Shown piece after piece: positions 34,677 to 43,238 of a stretch of DNA of 64,000 nt; within the stretch, counting starts at the first letter, position 1; the number at the start of each line of letters is the position of its first letter. A program made the position numbers and the translations under genes. The stretch covers positions 1-64,000 of the forward strand of contig JAFVXI010000027.1 of assembly GCA_017501245.1 (NCBI GenBank), given 5' to 3'. The notes under the pieces were generated by a model. That model was given only the letters and a program-made list of their open reading frames with translations. It had not been told where the DNA came from and did no database searches. Source of the DNA: Clostridia bacterium. Lineage in GTDB: Bacteria; Bacillota; Clostridia; Oscillospirales; CAG-272.

Positions 34677-34895
34677 ACGGGAGGACGACCTACGATATCC
34701 TCAGATGCCCGCACTCTCCGACTGCCCAAGAGGCTTTTGCATACCGGGGGTGATAAGCATCCCGACTTCGGAGCTATGCTCGCTTTACGGTAATGGCTGT
34801 TGCAGCGGACTTTCACCGCTATTCCCTTATCCCCTTGTGCGACGGTGCGCACTCGACAACGTGACAATGCACGATACCCTCGGTTTATTCTTTTG
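34677..34895 (-). promoter_or_regulatory. Cobalamin riboswitch
   Basis: The minus-strand leader contains the conserved core AAGGGAATAGCGGTGAAAG, then TCCGC, CAGCC and ACCGTAA, and a B12-box-like AGTCGGGATGC, in the order expected for cobalamin aptamers. It is framed by a good promoter and a terminator and controls a DUF4430/ECF-S operon. The B12 box is somewhat divergent. Confidence 0.8.
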
Positions 34896-34903
34896 CTAGT
34901 AGT

Positions 34904-34932
34904 ATTATAGCACCCTCCTTTCCTGTTTTCAA
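34904..34932 (-). promoter_or_regulatory. Sigma-A type promoter of the B12-uptake operon
   Basis: TTGAAA, 17-bp spacer, TATAAT on the minus strand, just upstream of the cobalamin riboswitch. Confidence 0.85.
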
Positions 34933-35393
34933 GAGCTTTACCGAAGAAAGGGGGTGCTATTTTTATTTTTCGGCTTCTCAATACAGATCAGCCTGCGATA
35001 GGGGCTTGCCGGTCACGCTCGGGGGGCGTGTGTGAGCCTACACAGCTTAGGAATACGCAAAAAGATCGGGGCGATGCTACTCCGCTTTTACATATGAAAA
35101 AATGCGACGCCCGCTCCGCCTCCGCTCAAGTGAATGTGAGAGCCAAAGATCATACGCTATTTCTGCTCGTGTGAAATCGGGATAAGAGCCGTGACCGAAA
35201 AAATCCGCTCATCCCTTATAGCGGCACTGATCCTTTCGCACACGCCCTCTCTTTCGTATCAGGTTATCATCATCAGCACGCCAAAGATAAAAAGCGGCTC
35301 GACCTACAGGATAGTTATCGGTGAGATCGAGGGCAGCTTCGAGGCGGCGTGAGATAATTAATAAGGTGACATATCATAGCAAGATAAATAAAG
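34933..35393. other. Intergenic region with a possible gene remnant
   Basis: No complete gene is supported. A plus-strand open stretch from GTG 35191 to TGA 35352 (53 codons, ...YRIVIGEIEGSFEAA) has local codon use like a gene but no ribosome site and an in-frame stop just upstream, so it may be a decayed fragment. Confidence 0.3.
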
Positions 35394-35429
35394 AAAGCTC
35401 CGAGCATAGCAATTTATGCTCGGAGCTTT
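35394..35429. terminator. Bidirectional intrinsic terminator
   Basis: A perfect 15-bp stem (AAAGCTCCGAGCATA and its complement) with a 6-nt loop; T-rich tails lie on both strands. It ends the DUF1846 gene on the minus strand, 66 bp beyond its stop. Confidence 0.9.
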
Positions 35430-35494
35430 TTATAGTCAAAAGAGCGCAGAAGCGACAAACAATGTCGGAATATGACGCCTTTTGTTTGCAAAAA

Positions 35495-36982
35495 TCAATT
35501 GTGGAAGAGCTTTTTCGTCTGATACTTAGGCTCGCATGAGAGCTGAACGCCGATCTTGCGGAAGGTCGCAACGTCTACCTGCGAGAGGATGACGGTGGAG
35601 TGTGCCTCGGCGTGCCTCAGCTCGGGGAGAGCTGCGAGAGCCTTCTTCGCCTCGGGGTTGTTTACCGCAGAGACGGCGAGAGCGATAAGTACCTCGTCGG
35701 TGTGCAGGCGGGGATTGTGGTTTCCGAGATTTTCGGTCTTGAGGCGCTGGACGGGCTCGAGGATCTCGTGCGAGATGACGTCCACCTCCTTCTCTATTCC
35801 GGCTATCGCCTTGAGGGCGTTAAGAAGGGCGGCAGCCGATGCGCCAAGGAGGGAGGAGGTCTTGCCCGTTACTACCCTGCCGTCGTTAAGCTCTATGGCA
35901 ACTGCGGGCGCCTGGGTTTCTTCGCTCTTAGCGAGTGCGGGGGCAACGCAGGGGCGGTCGCCGACGGCGTCGAGGCCGAGCTTCCTTAAGAGCAGCTCAA
36001 GCTTTTCGACCTCTACGTCGTTGTCGCTTCCCTTACGCTGGTTACAGAGTGCGTTATAATATCTTCTTATGATCTCCTGGCGTGCGGCAGCGGAAACGGC
36101 GTCGTTGTCTACGATGCAGAAGCCTGCCATATTGACGCCCATATCGGTAGGAGATTTATAGGGGCAGTCGCCGAGGATCTGCTTGAGGATGGCGAGGAGG
36201 ACGGGATATACCTCTACGTCTCTGTTGTAGTTTACGGCGGTCTGACCGTATGCCTCGAGGTGGAAGGGGTCGATCATATTGATGTCGGCGAGGTCTGCCG
36301 TGGCTGCCTCGTATGCGATGTTTACGGGGTGGCTGAGCGGCACGTTCCAAACCGGGAAGGTCTCAAACTTGGCGTATCCTGCCTTGACTCCGCGCTTGTT
36401 TTCGTGGTAGATCTGCGATAGGCAGGTCGCCATCTTGCCCGAGCCGGGGCCCGGCGCGGTTACTATAACGACGGGGCTGGTCGTCTCGATATATTCGTTC
36501 TTGCCGAAGCCGTCGTCGGAGGCGATGAGGGGGATGTTGTGCGGATAGCCTGCTATCTCATAATGGAGATACACTCTGACGCCAAGCTTTTCAAGCTTCA
36601 GCTTGAATGCGTCTGCAACGGGGTTCTGACGGTAGCGTGTCATAACTACGGATGAAACACGCAGGCCGTAGCCCGAAAAGGCGTCAATGAGCCTAAGCAC
36701 GTCGAGATCGTAGGTTATGCCGAGATCGCCGCGGACCTTGTTCTTTTCGATGTCCTCGGTGTTTATGGCGATTATGACCTCTGCGTCGTCGGAAAGCTCG
36801 GAAAGCATCCTCACCTTACTGTCGGGCTCGAAGCCCGGCAGAACGCGCGCCGCATGGAAATCGTCAAACAGCTTGCCGCCAAACTCAAGATATAGCTTCT
36901 CTCCAAAGAAGGATATGCGCTCCTTGATCTTCTGCGACTGCAGCTTAAGATACAGCTCGTTGTCAAAGCCTTTTTTAAACAT
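35495..36982 (-). CDS. DUF1846 family protein
   Basis: The start is set at 36982 (MFKKGFDNELYLKLQS) for the GGGAGGTGG site; the longer frame to 37045 lacks one. The 495-aa length matches DUF1846. Features include an N-terminal segment AEVIIAINTEDIEKNKVRGD, a Walker-like glycine turn VTAPGPGSGKMATCLSQI, and VNMAGFCIVDND. The family is widespread in anaerobic Firmicutes and its function is unknown; the glycine-rich turn suggests nucleotide binding. It is a single-gene unit. Confidence 0.88.
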   Translation of the reverse strand: MFKKGFDNELYLKLQSQKIKERISFFGEKLYLEFGGKLFDDFHAARVLPGFEPDSKVRMLSELSDDAEVIIAINTEDIEKNKVRGDLGITYDLDVLRLIDAFSGYGLRVSSVVMTRYRQNPVADAFKLKLEKLGVRVYLHYEIAGYPHNIPLIASDDGFGKNEYIETTSPVVIVTAPGPGSGKMATCLSQIYHENKRGVKAGYAKFETFPVWNVPLSHPVNIAYEAATADLADINMIDPFHLEAYGQTAVNYNRDVEVYPVLLAILKQILGDCPYKSPTDMGVNMAGFCIVDNDAVSAAARQEIIRRYYNALCNQRKGSDNDVEVEKLELLLRKLGLDAVGDRPCVAPALAKSEETQAPAVAIELNDGRVVTGKTSSLLGASAAALLNALKAIAGIEKEVDVISHEILEPVQRLKTENLGNHNPRLHTDEVLIALAVSAVNNPEAKKALAALPELRHAEAHSTVILSQVDVATFRKIGVQLSCEPKYQTKKLFHN

Positions 36983-37016
36983 AGATCCACCTCCCGCATA
37001 AAAAATCAACAAGGGT

Positions 37017-37045
37017 ATTTTAACACAAACGACGTCCTTTTTCAA
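37017..37045 (-). promoter_or_regulatory. Sigma-A type promoter of the DUF1846 gene
   Basis: TTGAAA, 17-bp spacer, TAAAAT on the minus strand, 35 bp upstream of the ATG at 36982. This supports the shorter start. Confidence 0.75.
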
Positions 37046-37085
37046 GTGGGGAGGCGTTATTTAATAATTTAATTATAGCGTCACC

Positions 37086-37114
37086 TTGAATTTTCTCTCC
37101 CTAGGTGATAAAAT
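37086..37114 (+). promoter_or_regulatory. Sigma-A type promoter of the GH2 gene
   Basis: TTGAAT, 17-bp spacer, TAAAAT on the plus strand, 30 bp upstream of the ATG; divergent from the DUF1846 promoter. Confidence 0.75.
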
Positions 37115-37144
37115 ATAGATAGAAAAAGAAACTGTGAGGCGATC

Positions 37145-38842
37145 ATGGCTATATACGAACTTACGACACCCTACGAGGAAAAGCTTGACAGAAGCTGCCC
37201 TCATTCATATTATCCCCGCCCCTCCCTCGTGCGTGACTCATATATCTCTTTAAACGGAGAATGGGACTTCGGCATCACGGCATCCCCATCGGATATGCGC
37301 TACGGCGAGAAGATCCTACTGCCCTTCCCTCCCGAGTCGCGACTCAGCGGAATAAAGAGAGAGATCGGCGATGGCGACTATATGCATTACAGGCGCGAGG
37401 TCGAGCTGCCCTCGGGCTTCTTAAAGGACAAGCTGATCCTCCACTTCGGAGCCATCGATCAGGAGGCTTGGGTCTACGTCAACTCACGCTACGTAGGCGG
37501 CAGACTCGGTGGATATATACCATTTGAATTTGATATCGCGCCCTTTATCGACGGCGACAGATTTGTCATCGAGGTGGTAGTCCGTGATACGCTTGACGAG
37601 AGATATCCTTACGGAAAACAGACGAAAAAGAGGGGCGGAATGTGGTATACTCCCGTCAGCGGTATATGGCAGTCAGTTTGGCTCGAGAGCCTGCCCGAAG
37701 AGCATATTTGCAAGCTTAAGTTTACAAATATTGAGGGCGGAGTGCATCTTTCGGTTATCGGCGGTGTAGAAAAAAAGAAGGTAGTCGTTGATGGCGAGGG
37801 GGTCTATGAGTTTGAGGGCGAGGGCTGTGACATACTGCCAGAAGAGCCTAAGCTATGGAGCCCCGAGGTGCCTAATCTCTACACGGTAACGGTTGAATGC
37901 GGAGAGGACACCGTCAAGAGCTATTTTGCGATAAGGACGGTCGGAGTTAAACAGATAAACGGCGTAAAGAGACTGACCTTAAACGGCGAGCCCTACGTCT
38001 TTAACGGCCTGCTCGACCAGGGCTACTACCCCGACGGCATCTTTATGCCCGCCACCGAGCAGGGCTACCTCGACGATATAAGAATGGCAAAGTCGCTCGG
38101 CTTCAATATGCTCAGAAAGCACATAAAGATCGAGCCCGAGATATTCTACTATCTATGCGACAGGGAGGGCATCGCCGTCTTTCAGGATATGGTGAACAAC
38201 TCGCATTACTCCTTCATACACGACACGGCTCTGCCCACCGTCGGACTGCAGAGGCTGAGCGACAAAAGGATGCATCCCGATCCTACGTCGAGGTCGATAT
38301 TCATCAAAACTATGAAGGAAACGGCGGAGCTGCTCTACAATCACCCCTCGGTAGTCTATTACACTATCTTTAACGAGGGCTGGGGTCAGTTTGCCGCTGA
38401 CGAGGTCTATCCCATACTCAAGGAGCTTGATCCGACGAGGATAATCGACTCGACCTCCGGCTGGTTCAGACAGAAGAAGAGTGACGTCGATTCAAGGCAT
38501 ATATACTTCAAGCCCCTGAAGCCTAAGGGGCTCACGGGGGAGCCGCTCTCCATCAGTGAATTCGGCGGCTATGCGCTTAGGCTCGAGGGACATATCTACA
38601 CCGACAAATACTACGGCTACAAGCTCTTTGATAACAAGGAGGACTTCGAGGCGGCGATCATCGCCCTATACGACAACGAGGTCCTGCCTCTCGTCAAGGC
38701 GGGGGCATCGGCATTCGTCTACACGCAGGTTTCGGACGTGGAGGATGAAACGAACGGCTTCGTCACCTACGACAGGCGCATGGTCAAGGTCGATGCCGAG
38801 AGGGTAAGAGAGCATATCGGCGCCTGCTCGGGCAAAAAGTAA
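37145..38842 (+). CDS. GH2 family glycoside hydrolase
   Basis: This 565-aa protein has the GH2 order: sugar-binding jelly roll (LNGEWDFGI ... HFGAIDQEAWVYVN, about residues 30-155), Ig-like domain (to about 270), then the TIM barrel. The acid/base Glu is E411 in NEGWGQF and the nucleophile is E472 in SEFGGY. No signal peptide, so it is intracellular. GH2 includes beta-galactosidase, beta-glucuronidase and beta-mannosidase; the short length without extra C-terminal domains fits a small GH2 of unassigned specificity. It has its own promoter and no terminator before spoIIR. Confidence 0.9.
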   Translation: MAIYELTTPYEEKLDRSCPHSYYPRPSLVRDSYISLNGEWDFGITASPSDMRYGEKILLPFPPESRLSGIKREIGDGDYMHYRREVELPSGFLKDKLILHFGAIDQEAWVYVNSRYVGGRLGGYIPFEFDIAPFIDGDRFVIEVVVRDTLDERYPYGKQTKKRGGMWYTPVSGIWQSVWLESLPEEHICKLKFTNIEGGVHLSVIGGVEKKKVVVDGEGVYEFEGEGCDILPEEPKLWSPEVPNLYTVTVECGEDTVKSYFAIRTVGVKQINGVKRLTLNGEPYVFNGLLDQGYYPDGIFMPATEQGYLDDIRMAKSLGFNMLRKHIKIEPEIFYYLCDREGIAVFQDMVNNSHYSFIHDTALPTVGLQRLSDKRMHPDPTSRSIFIKTMKETAELLYNHPSVVYYTIFNEGWGQFAADEVYPILKELDPTRIIDSTSGWFRQKKSDVDSRHIYFKPLKPKGLTGEPLSISEFGGYALRLEGHIYTDKYYGYKLFDNKEDFEAAIIALYDNEVLPLVKAGASAFVYTQVSDVEDETNGFVTYDRRMVKVDAERVREHIGACSGKK

Positions 38843-38921
38843 GGCAGGCGGATTTTGCCCCACCTTGCGTGCGAGAGCGAATTTGGCGTGAAAAAAGCAA
38901 TTTTCAAATGAAATGAATAAT

Positions 38922-38968
38922 CCTCCTAAAAGCCGTCAAGAATGAGAACAAATACTCGTTTTAGGAGG
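38922..38968 (+). promoter_or_regulatory. Inverted repeat hiding the spoIIR Shine-Dalgarno
   Basis: CCTCCTAAAA (38922-38931) is the exact complement of TTTTAGGAGG (38959-38968), the latter holding the spoIIR ribosome site. RNA that starts upstream of 38922, such as read-through from GH2, can fold and block translation; RNA starting inside the 27-nt loop cannot. Confidence 0.65.
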
Positions 38969-38972
38969 CTAA

Positions 38973-39590
38973 ATGAAAACAAACATTAGCATTTTAGGAG
39001 TGATTTGCTCATTTCTTGTCGCAGGATTACTTCTTGCGGTGATACCGACCGAGGATGAAGGAGCCATCTACCGTGACACTCTGCGGCTACATATCCTCGC
39101 AGATTCGGACAGTATAGAGGATCAGACGCTGAAGCTCACAGTGCGTGACAGGCTGCTCGAAAAGTACGGAGCCGAGCTGTCGGCGACCGAGGACATGCAA
39201 GGAGCGAAGGAGCTTGTTGAAGAGAAGCTTAGCGAGATCGAGCGTGACGTCGACGGGTGGATTATGGAAGCCGGATTTAACTACACGAGCAGGGCCTCGC
39301 TCGCCAAGGAATGGTATGAAGCGAGGAGCTATGGCGATCTGACGCTGCCCGGCGGTTATTACACCTCGCTGAAGATCGAGCTTGGGGAGTCGGATGGGCA
39401 GAACTGGTGGTGCGTTATGTATCCTCCTTTATGCCTGGATATAGCGACGGGAGGCACAGAAAGTGAGGACGCTATAAACATCTACTCGCCGACCGAGATC
39501 ACCCTCGCTAAAAGAGGCAGATATTCCGTGCGGTTTAAGCTGCTGGAGCTATGCGAGGAATTATTCCTTGGGTATGGCGGCAACAGTTGA
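38973..39590 (+). CDS. spoIIR: Stage II sporulation protein R
   Basis: This 205-aa protein has an N-terminal export/membrane helix (ISILGVICSFLVAGLLLAV) followed by the SpoIIR signature IYRDTLRLHILADSDSIEDQTLKLTVRDRLL and, later, WYEARSYGDLTLPGGYYTSLKIELG and NWWCVMYPPLC. SpoIIR is made in the forespore and signals SpoIIGA to process pro-sigma-E. It shows that the organism sporulates. GGAGG lies 4 nt upstream of ATG, within an inverted repeat. No sigma-F promoter could be recognised with confidence. Confidence 0.93.
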   Translation: MKTNISILGVICSFLVAGLLLAVIPTEDEGAIYRDTLRLHILADSDSIEDQTLKLTVRDRLLEKYGAELSATEDMQGAKELVEEKLSEIERDVDGWIMEAGFNYTSRASLAKEWYEARSYGDLTLPGGYYTSLKIELGESDGQNWWCVMYPPLCLDIATGGTESEDAINIYSPTEITLAKRGRYSVRFKLLELCEELFLGYGGNS

Positions 39591-39615
39591 TTTTTTCATA
39601 AGGATATGCTACAAT
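39587..39615 (+). promoter_or_regulatory. Sigma-A type promoter of smpB
   Basis: TTGATT, 17-bp spacer, TACAAT; the -35 overlaps the spoIIR stop codon. Confidence 0.7.
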
Positions 39616-39643
39616 AAGACAAATAGATTTTTCGGAGATAAAA

Positions 39644-40108
39644 ATGGCAAAGGACAAAGAGGCGACGAGAACGATCGCAGACAACAGAAAGGCACGGCAC
39701 GACTACTTCGTCATCGAGGTGTACGAGGCAGGCATAGAGCTTTTCGGCACGGAGGTAAAGTCGCTCAGACGCGGCGGCGTAAACCTCAAGGATTCCTATT
39801 GCGAGATAGACGGGGGCGAGATGTTTGCCCTCGGCGTACATATAAGCCCATACGAGCAGGGCAACATCTTTAACCGTGAGCCCCTGCGCCCGAAAAAGCT
39901 CCTGATGCATAAGAGGGAGATAATGAAGCTGACCGGTCTCGTTTCCCGTGAGGGGTATACGCTCGTTCCGCTCTCGCTCTACTTCAAGGGCTCGAGGGTC
40001 AAAATGGCGGTAGGCTTATGCAAGGGTAAAAAGCTCTACGACAAGCGTGACTCAATAGCTAAGCGTGACGCCGACAGAGATATCGAAAGGGCGATGAAGA
40101 ACAACTGA
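39644..40108 (+). CDS. smpB: SsrA-binding protein SmpB
   Basis: This 154-aa protein is the family length. It shows ARHDYFVIEVYEAGIELFGTEVKSLRRGGVNLKDSYC, HISPYEQGN and the basic C-terminal tail K-L-Y-D-K-R-D that enters the decoding site. It escorts tmRNA to stalled ribosomes. GGAGA precedes the ATG. No ssrA gene was seen next to it. Confidence 0.96.
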   Translation: MAKDKEATRTIADNRKARHDYFVIEVYEAGIELFGTEVKSLRRGGVNLKDSYCEIDGGEMFALGVHISPYEQGNIFNREPLRPKKLLMHKREIMKLTGLVSREGYTLVPLSLYFKGSRVKMAVGLCKGKKLYDKRDSIAKRDADRDIERAMKNN

Positions 40109-40175
40109 TCTCTGACGGGCAGCTGACGGCAAACCGTATCAAAGACCGCCTATCAACAAAGGAAAACGTATATAA

Positions 40176-40213
40176 GAAAAATGCTGTGGAGAACACCCAC
40201 AGCATTTTTTCTT
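40176..40213 (+). terminator. Intrinsic terminator of smpB
   Basis: AAAAATGCTGTGG pairs with CCACAGCATTTTT around a short loop and is followed by TTCTTCTTT. Confidence 0.9.
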
Positions 40214-40452
40214 CTTTATACAAGATGCGCAAAGGGATATGCGATATCTCCCTGATAACGGAAAGGCACATATCCTGTCGCTTCCATATGAATAATCACG
40301 GAAAATATAACAAAACAAAGAACTGCACCATCACGGTACCGATGTGCGTGGTATATGAATAAAAACAGCGTTAAAAGGCGATTTGGCATCCTTGCGGCAC
40401 GCCCGACGTGCGCTTTTCGCTTCTTATACCGTGATCCCAGGCACGGCGGCGT
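40214..40452. other. Convergent intergenic region
   Basis: It lies between the smpB terminator and the end of the metal ATPase gene. I see only a small GCACG/CGTGC hairpin near 40398-40413 and no supported gene. Confidence 0.5.
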
Positions 40453-42306
40453 TTACTTCGTTTTTGTGCCGAGTGTGCGCATTGAGTTAAGGATGCAGAG
40501 GACGGCAACGCCGACGTCGGCAAGCACCGCCATCCACATACCAACGAGATTTAGCGCAACCAGACCGAGAGCTAACAGCTTGACGCCGATGGCAAAGACG
40601 ATATTCTGCTTTGCTATGCCGACGGTCTTTTTTGCCAGGCGGCGCGCCGTTGCTATCCTATCGAGCTTATCCGACATTATAACGACGTCTGCCTGCTCTA
40701 TGGCACTGTCCGAGCCGCTATCTCCCATAGCGATGCCGACCGAGGCTCTCGCAAGGCAGGGAGCATCGTTTATTCCGTCGCCGACGTAGATCACGCCGCG
40801 CTTGTATTTTTCTTCAAGGCTCTCGAGCCTTGCATACTTTTCCTCGGGGAGAAGCTCTGCGTGTACCACATCTATACGAAGCTCCGCCGCAACGCTTTGC
40901 ACCGACTCAAGCCTATCTCCCGAGAGAATGGCAAAATGTCTGACGCCGAGCCTCGACAGCTCTGCCAGTGCTGCCCTTGCCTCCTCCTTGATGCTATCCT
41001 TCAATACAAGATAGCCTACGTAGGAGTCGTTATATGCTACGTGGACGGTACCGGGCGCATCCGTGTGTTGGCACACTACGCCAAGCTCAGCCATCAGTCT
41101 TTCGGTTCCGACGGCTACCTTGCCGCATTCAAGAGTGGCGACGACGCCTTTGCCGATATGCTCGGCGGTTTCGTCGATGGGATAAAGTGCTTCGCTATGC
41201 GCACCTACAATCCCCCTTGCTATCGGGTGGTTTGACTGCTGCTCTGCCGATGCCGCAAGCTTGATCAGCTCCGCCTCGGATATCCCGATCGGATGAGCCT
41301 CGGCAAGGCTGAGAACTCCGTTCGTGAGCGTTCCCGTCTTATCGAAAACGGCACACTCCGCTCTCGCTATCGGGGCGAAAACGTTGCCACCCTTATAAAG
41401 AACGCCACGCCTTGCCGCACCGCCGATGCCGCCGAAGAACGCCATAGGCACAGAAATGACAAGCGCACAGGGGCAGGAAACGACGAGGAAGGATAGCGCG
41501 CGGTAGATGGCATCGGAGGGCGTAAGCCAGCCGAACACCGAGGGTACTACCGCCATAATAAGTGCTAAAGCTATGACCGTCGGAGTGTAATATCTTGAGA
41601 ATGAGGTGATAAAGCTCTCCTCCCTTGACTTTCTGTCCGACGCCTCCTCGACAAGCTCGAGAATGCGCGAGGCACGTGACTCGTCTGACGTCCTTAGCGT
41701 TTTTGCGACGACCGTCGCACCGAGAAGCACCGTTCCAGACTCTATCTTATCGCCCTCACGAATGGGCCTCGGGAGCGACTCGCCCGTGAGCGCCGAGGTG
41801 TCGACCTCCGCCTCTCCCGACACTACTATACAGTCGATGGGGATCCGCTCGCCGACACGGATGGAGATGAGCGAGCCTATCTCTACGTCCTCGGCGTCCA
41901 CCTCCTCCTCGACACCGTCGGTGATAACTCTTGCGGTGTCGGGTCGGATCTCCATCAAGGACTTAATCGAGCTTCTCGCCGCTCTCGTCGCCCTATGCTC
42001 GAAATACTCGCCCACGAGGAAGAACAGCAGAACTCCCACGCCCTCCGAGCGCTCGCCTATTATCATAGCGCCGACCGAGGCGATCAGCATAAGCAGCTTC
42101 TCGTCAAAGACGTCGCCCCTAATGATTCCTCTGATGGCATCAACGAAAATTGGCCAACCGACCAAAATCATATCGATAATGTAAATTATTATTGGCAAAA
42201 TCGGCACATTAAGTGCATCCGTTATAAGAGCAGGGATAAAAAGCGCTATTCCCGCTATGATCCTGAATGGCTCGTTTTTTAAAATTGAAACCGGCTTTTT
42301 GAGCAT
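40453..42306 (-). CDS. Heavy-metal P1B-type ATPase (Zn/Cd/Co exporter, CadA/ZntA type)
   Basis: This 617-aa ATPase has the transport motif CPC (SCPCALVISV), phosphorylation site DKTGTLTNG, the HP motif in SNHPIARGIV and GDGINDAPCLARA in the hinge. Early helices and the A-domain TGES are present. It lacks an N-terminal metal-binding domain, which is encoded separately by the preceding HMA gene whose stop is 1 nt away. CPC plus a CadC-like regulator with an alpha5 zinc site point to Zn/Cd export rather than copper. Confidence 0.93.
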   Translation of the reverse strand: MLKKPVSILKNEPFRIIAGIALFIPALITDALNVPILPIIIYIIDMILVGWPIFVDAIRGIIRGDVFDEKLLMLIASVGAMIIGERSEGVGVLLFFLVGEYFEHRATRAARSSIKSLMEIRPDTARVITDGVEEEVDAEDVEIGSLISIRVGERIPIDCIVVSGEAEVDTSALTGESLPRPIREGDKIESGTVLLGATVVAKTLRTSDESRASRILELVEEASDRKSREESFITSFSRYYTPTVIALALIMAVVPSVFGWLTPSDAIYRALSFLVVSCPCALVISVPMAFFGGIGGAARRGVLYKGGNVFAPIARAECAVFDKTGTLTNGVLSLAEAHPIGISEAELIKLAASAEQQSNHPIARGIVGAHSEALYPIDETAEHIGKGVVATLECGKVAVGTERLMAELGVVCQHTDAPGTVHVAYNDSYVGYLVLKDSIKEEARAALAELSRLGVRHFAILSGDRLESVQSVAAELRIDVVHAELLPEEKYARLESLEEKYKRGVIYVGDGINDAPCLARASVGIAMGDSGSDSAIEQADVVIMSDKLDRIATARRLAKKTVGIAKQNIVFAIGVKLLALGLVALNLVGMWMAVLADVGVAVLCILNSMRTLGTKTK

Positions 42307-42307
42307 A

Positions 42308-42523
42308 TTATTTTGCGATCTTTACGTCGGGGTCAAAGCTCTTGGCAGCCGCAAGGATAAGCTCCATTACGTCGTCCTCCTCGAGCTCGGACTCGACGGT
42401 GAGCTTCTCTGTCAGAAAGTTGATCTTTGCGGATTCTATGCCGTCCTTTGCCGCCATCATATCTGCGAGCTTTGCGGCGCAGTTGGGGCAGTCGAGACCT
42501 GTGATCTTAAGCTTGTACTTCAT
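42308..42523 (-). CDS. HMA-domain metal-binding protein (stand-alone)
   Basis: This 71-aa ferredoxin-like HMA domain has the GLDCPNC metal site (Cys12, Cys15). It starts behind GGAGAA. It corresponds to the N-terminal domain of CadA-type ATPases and is encoded 1 nt before the ATPase, so it probably acts as its delivery or sensing partner. Confidence 0.9.
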   Translation of the reverse strand: MKYKLKITGLDCPNCAAKLADMMAAKDGIESAKINFLTEKLTVESELEEDDVMELILAAAKSFDPDVKIAK

Positions 42524-42569
42524 AGTTTTTTCTCCTTATGATATATAGATATTCATTATTAAAAGCGGT

Positions 42570-42787
42570 TTATTGCTTTACGCTCGCTCGGGCTAACGTA
42601 GGTGCAACGCATTTTTTTAGCGATACTATCGGTCACTCGTGACGACTTAGGTGCAGAACACTCTTTTTAGCGAGCCTGGCGGTCGCTTTGGGTGACGTAG
42701 GCGCAGAACACTGTTTTTAGCGAGCCTGGCGGTCGTCTGGGGTGACGTAGGCAGAGCGCATTGCACTTTTTTAGTGAGCCTTGACTC
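42570..42787. repeat. 50-bp tandem repeat, about four copies
   Basis: The landmark TTTTTAGCGA recurs at 42614, 42664 and 42714 (period exactly 50) and in a degenerate form about 54 bp later. Each unit contains a CGGTC...GTGACG(T)...AGGTGCAGAACACT-like core. Copies 2 and 3 differ at only a few positions. The block lies between the arsR-like regulator and HMA genes of the metal operon. Confidence 0.75.
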
Positions 42788-43156
42788 TTACTCGTTAATG
42801 TGCTCAATCGCACATTCGATGATAGACTTGACGTGATCGTCCGAGAGGCGGTAGATAACGTTTTTGCCTTCCTTTTTATATCTGACGAGATCGTGGCCTC
42901 TGAGCATCTTGAGCTGGTAGGATATCGCGGCTTTTGTTATGCCAAGGGCGGCGGCGAGATCACAGCCGCACATAGGGCCGTGCGCCAGGGCAAAGAGGAT
43001 ATTCAGCCTCGTTGCATCACCGAACACCTTAAAAAGATCCGATAGGCGTGAGACGCTCTCCTCGTCGGGCAGCTCCTCCCTTTTAAGTCTGACAAGCTCT
43101 GCGTGAACCTCCTCGCACTCGCATTCGTGGCTAAGCTCTTCTCTTTCGCTTCTCAC
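42788..43156 (-). CDS. ArsR/SmtB family metal-responsive repressor (CadC/CzrA-like)
   Basis: This 122-aa winged-helix regulator shows two metal sites: Cys12/Cys14 with Cys63/Cys65 (CGCDLA), as in the alpha3N site of CadC, and the alpha5 pattern DxH-x10-HxxE at D106, H108, H119, E122. The recognition helix is ITKAAISYQLKML. It represses its own operon and releases DNA on Zn/Cd binding. An AGGAGG site precedes it, and the consensus promoter with overlapping operator is just upstream. Confidence 0.93.
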   Translation of the reverse strand: MRSEREELSHECECEEVHAELVRLKREELPDEESVSRLSDLFKVFGDATRLNILFALAHGPMCGCDLAAALGITKAAISYQLKMLRGHDLVRYKKEGKNVIYRLSDDHVKSIIECAIEHINE

Positions 43157-43182
43157 GGTCGTTACCTCCTTTGGTTCAACGA

Positions 43183-43198
43183 TTAAACAATCATTTAA
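43183..43198. promoter_or_regulatory. Putative ArsR/CadC operator
   Basis: TTAAA-N6-TTTAA inverted repeat just downstream of the -10 box, between promoter and repressor gene; the position fits repression by the adjacent ArsR protein. Confidence 0.55.
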
Positions 43199-43209
43199 CT
43201 GTCATTATC

Positions 43210-43238
43210 ATTATATACCCCGTTTTAACGATTGTCAA
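43210..43238 (-). promoter_or_regulatory. Consensus sigma-A promoter of the metal-efflux operon
   Basis: TTGACA, 17-bp spacer, TATAAT: a perfect consensus match on the minus strand. Confidence 0.92.

Noticed and set aside
35191..35352. 53-codon plus-strand ORF starting with GTG
   Set aside because: No ribosome site and an in-frame stop just upstream; listed only as a possible remnant.
40355..40789. Plus-strand frame after smpB
   Set aside because: Runs antisense into the metal ATPase gene and lacks a ribosome site.
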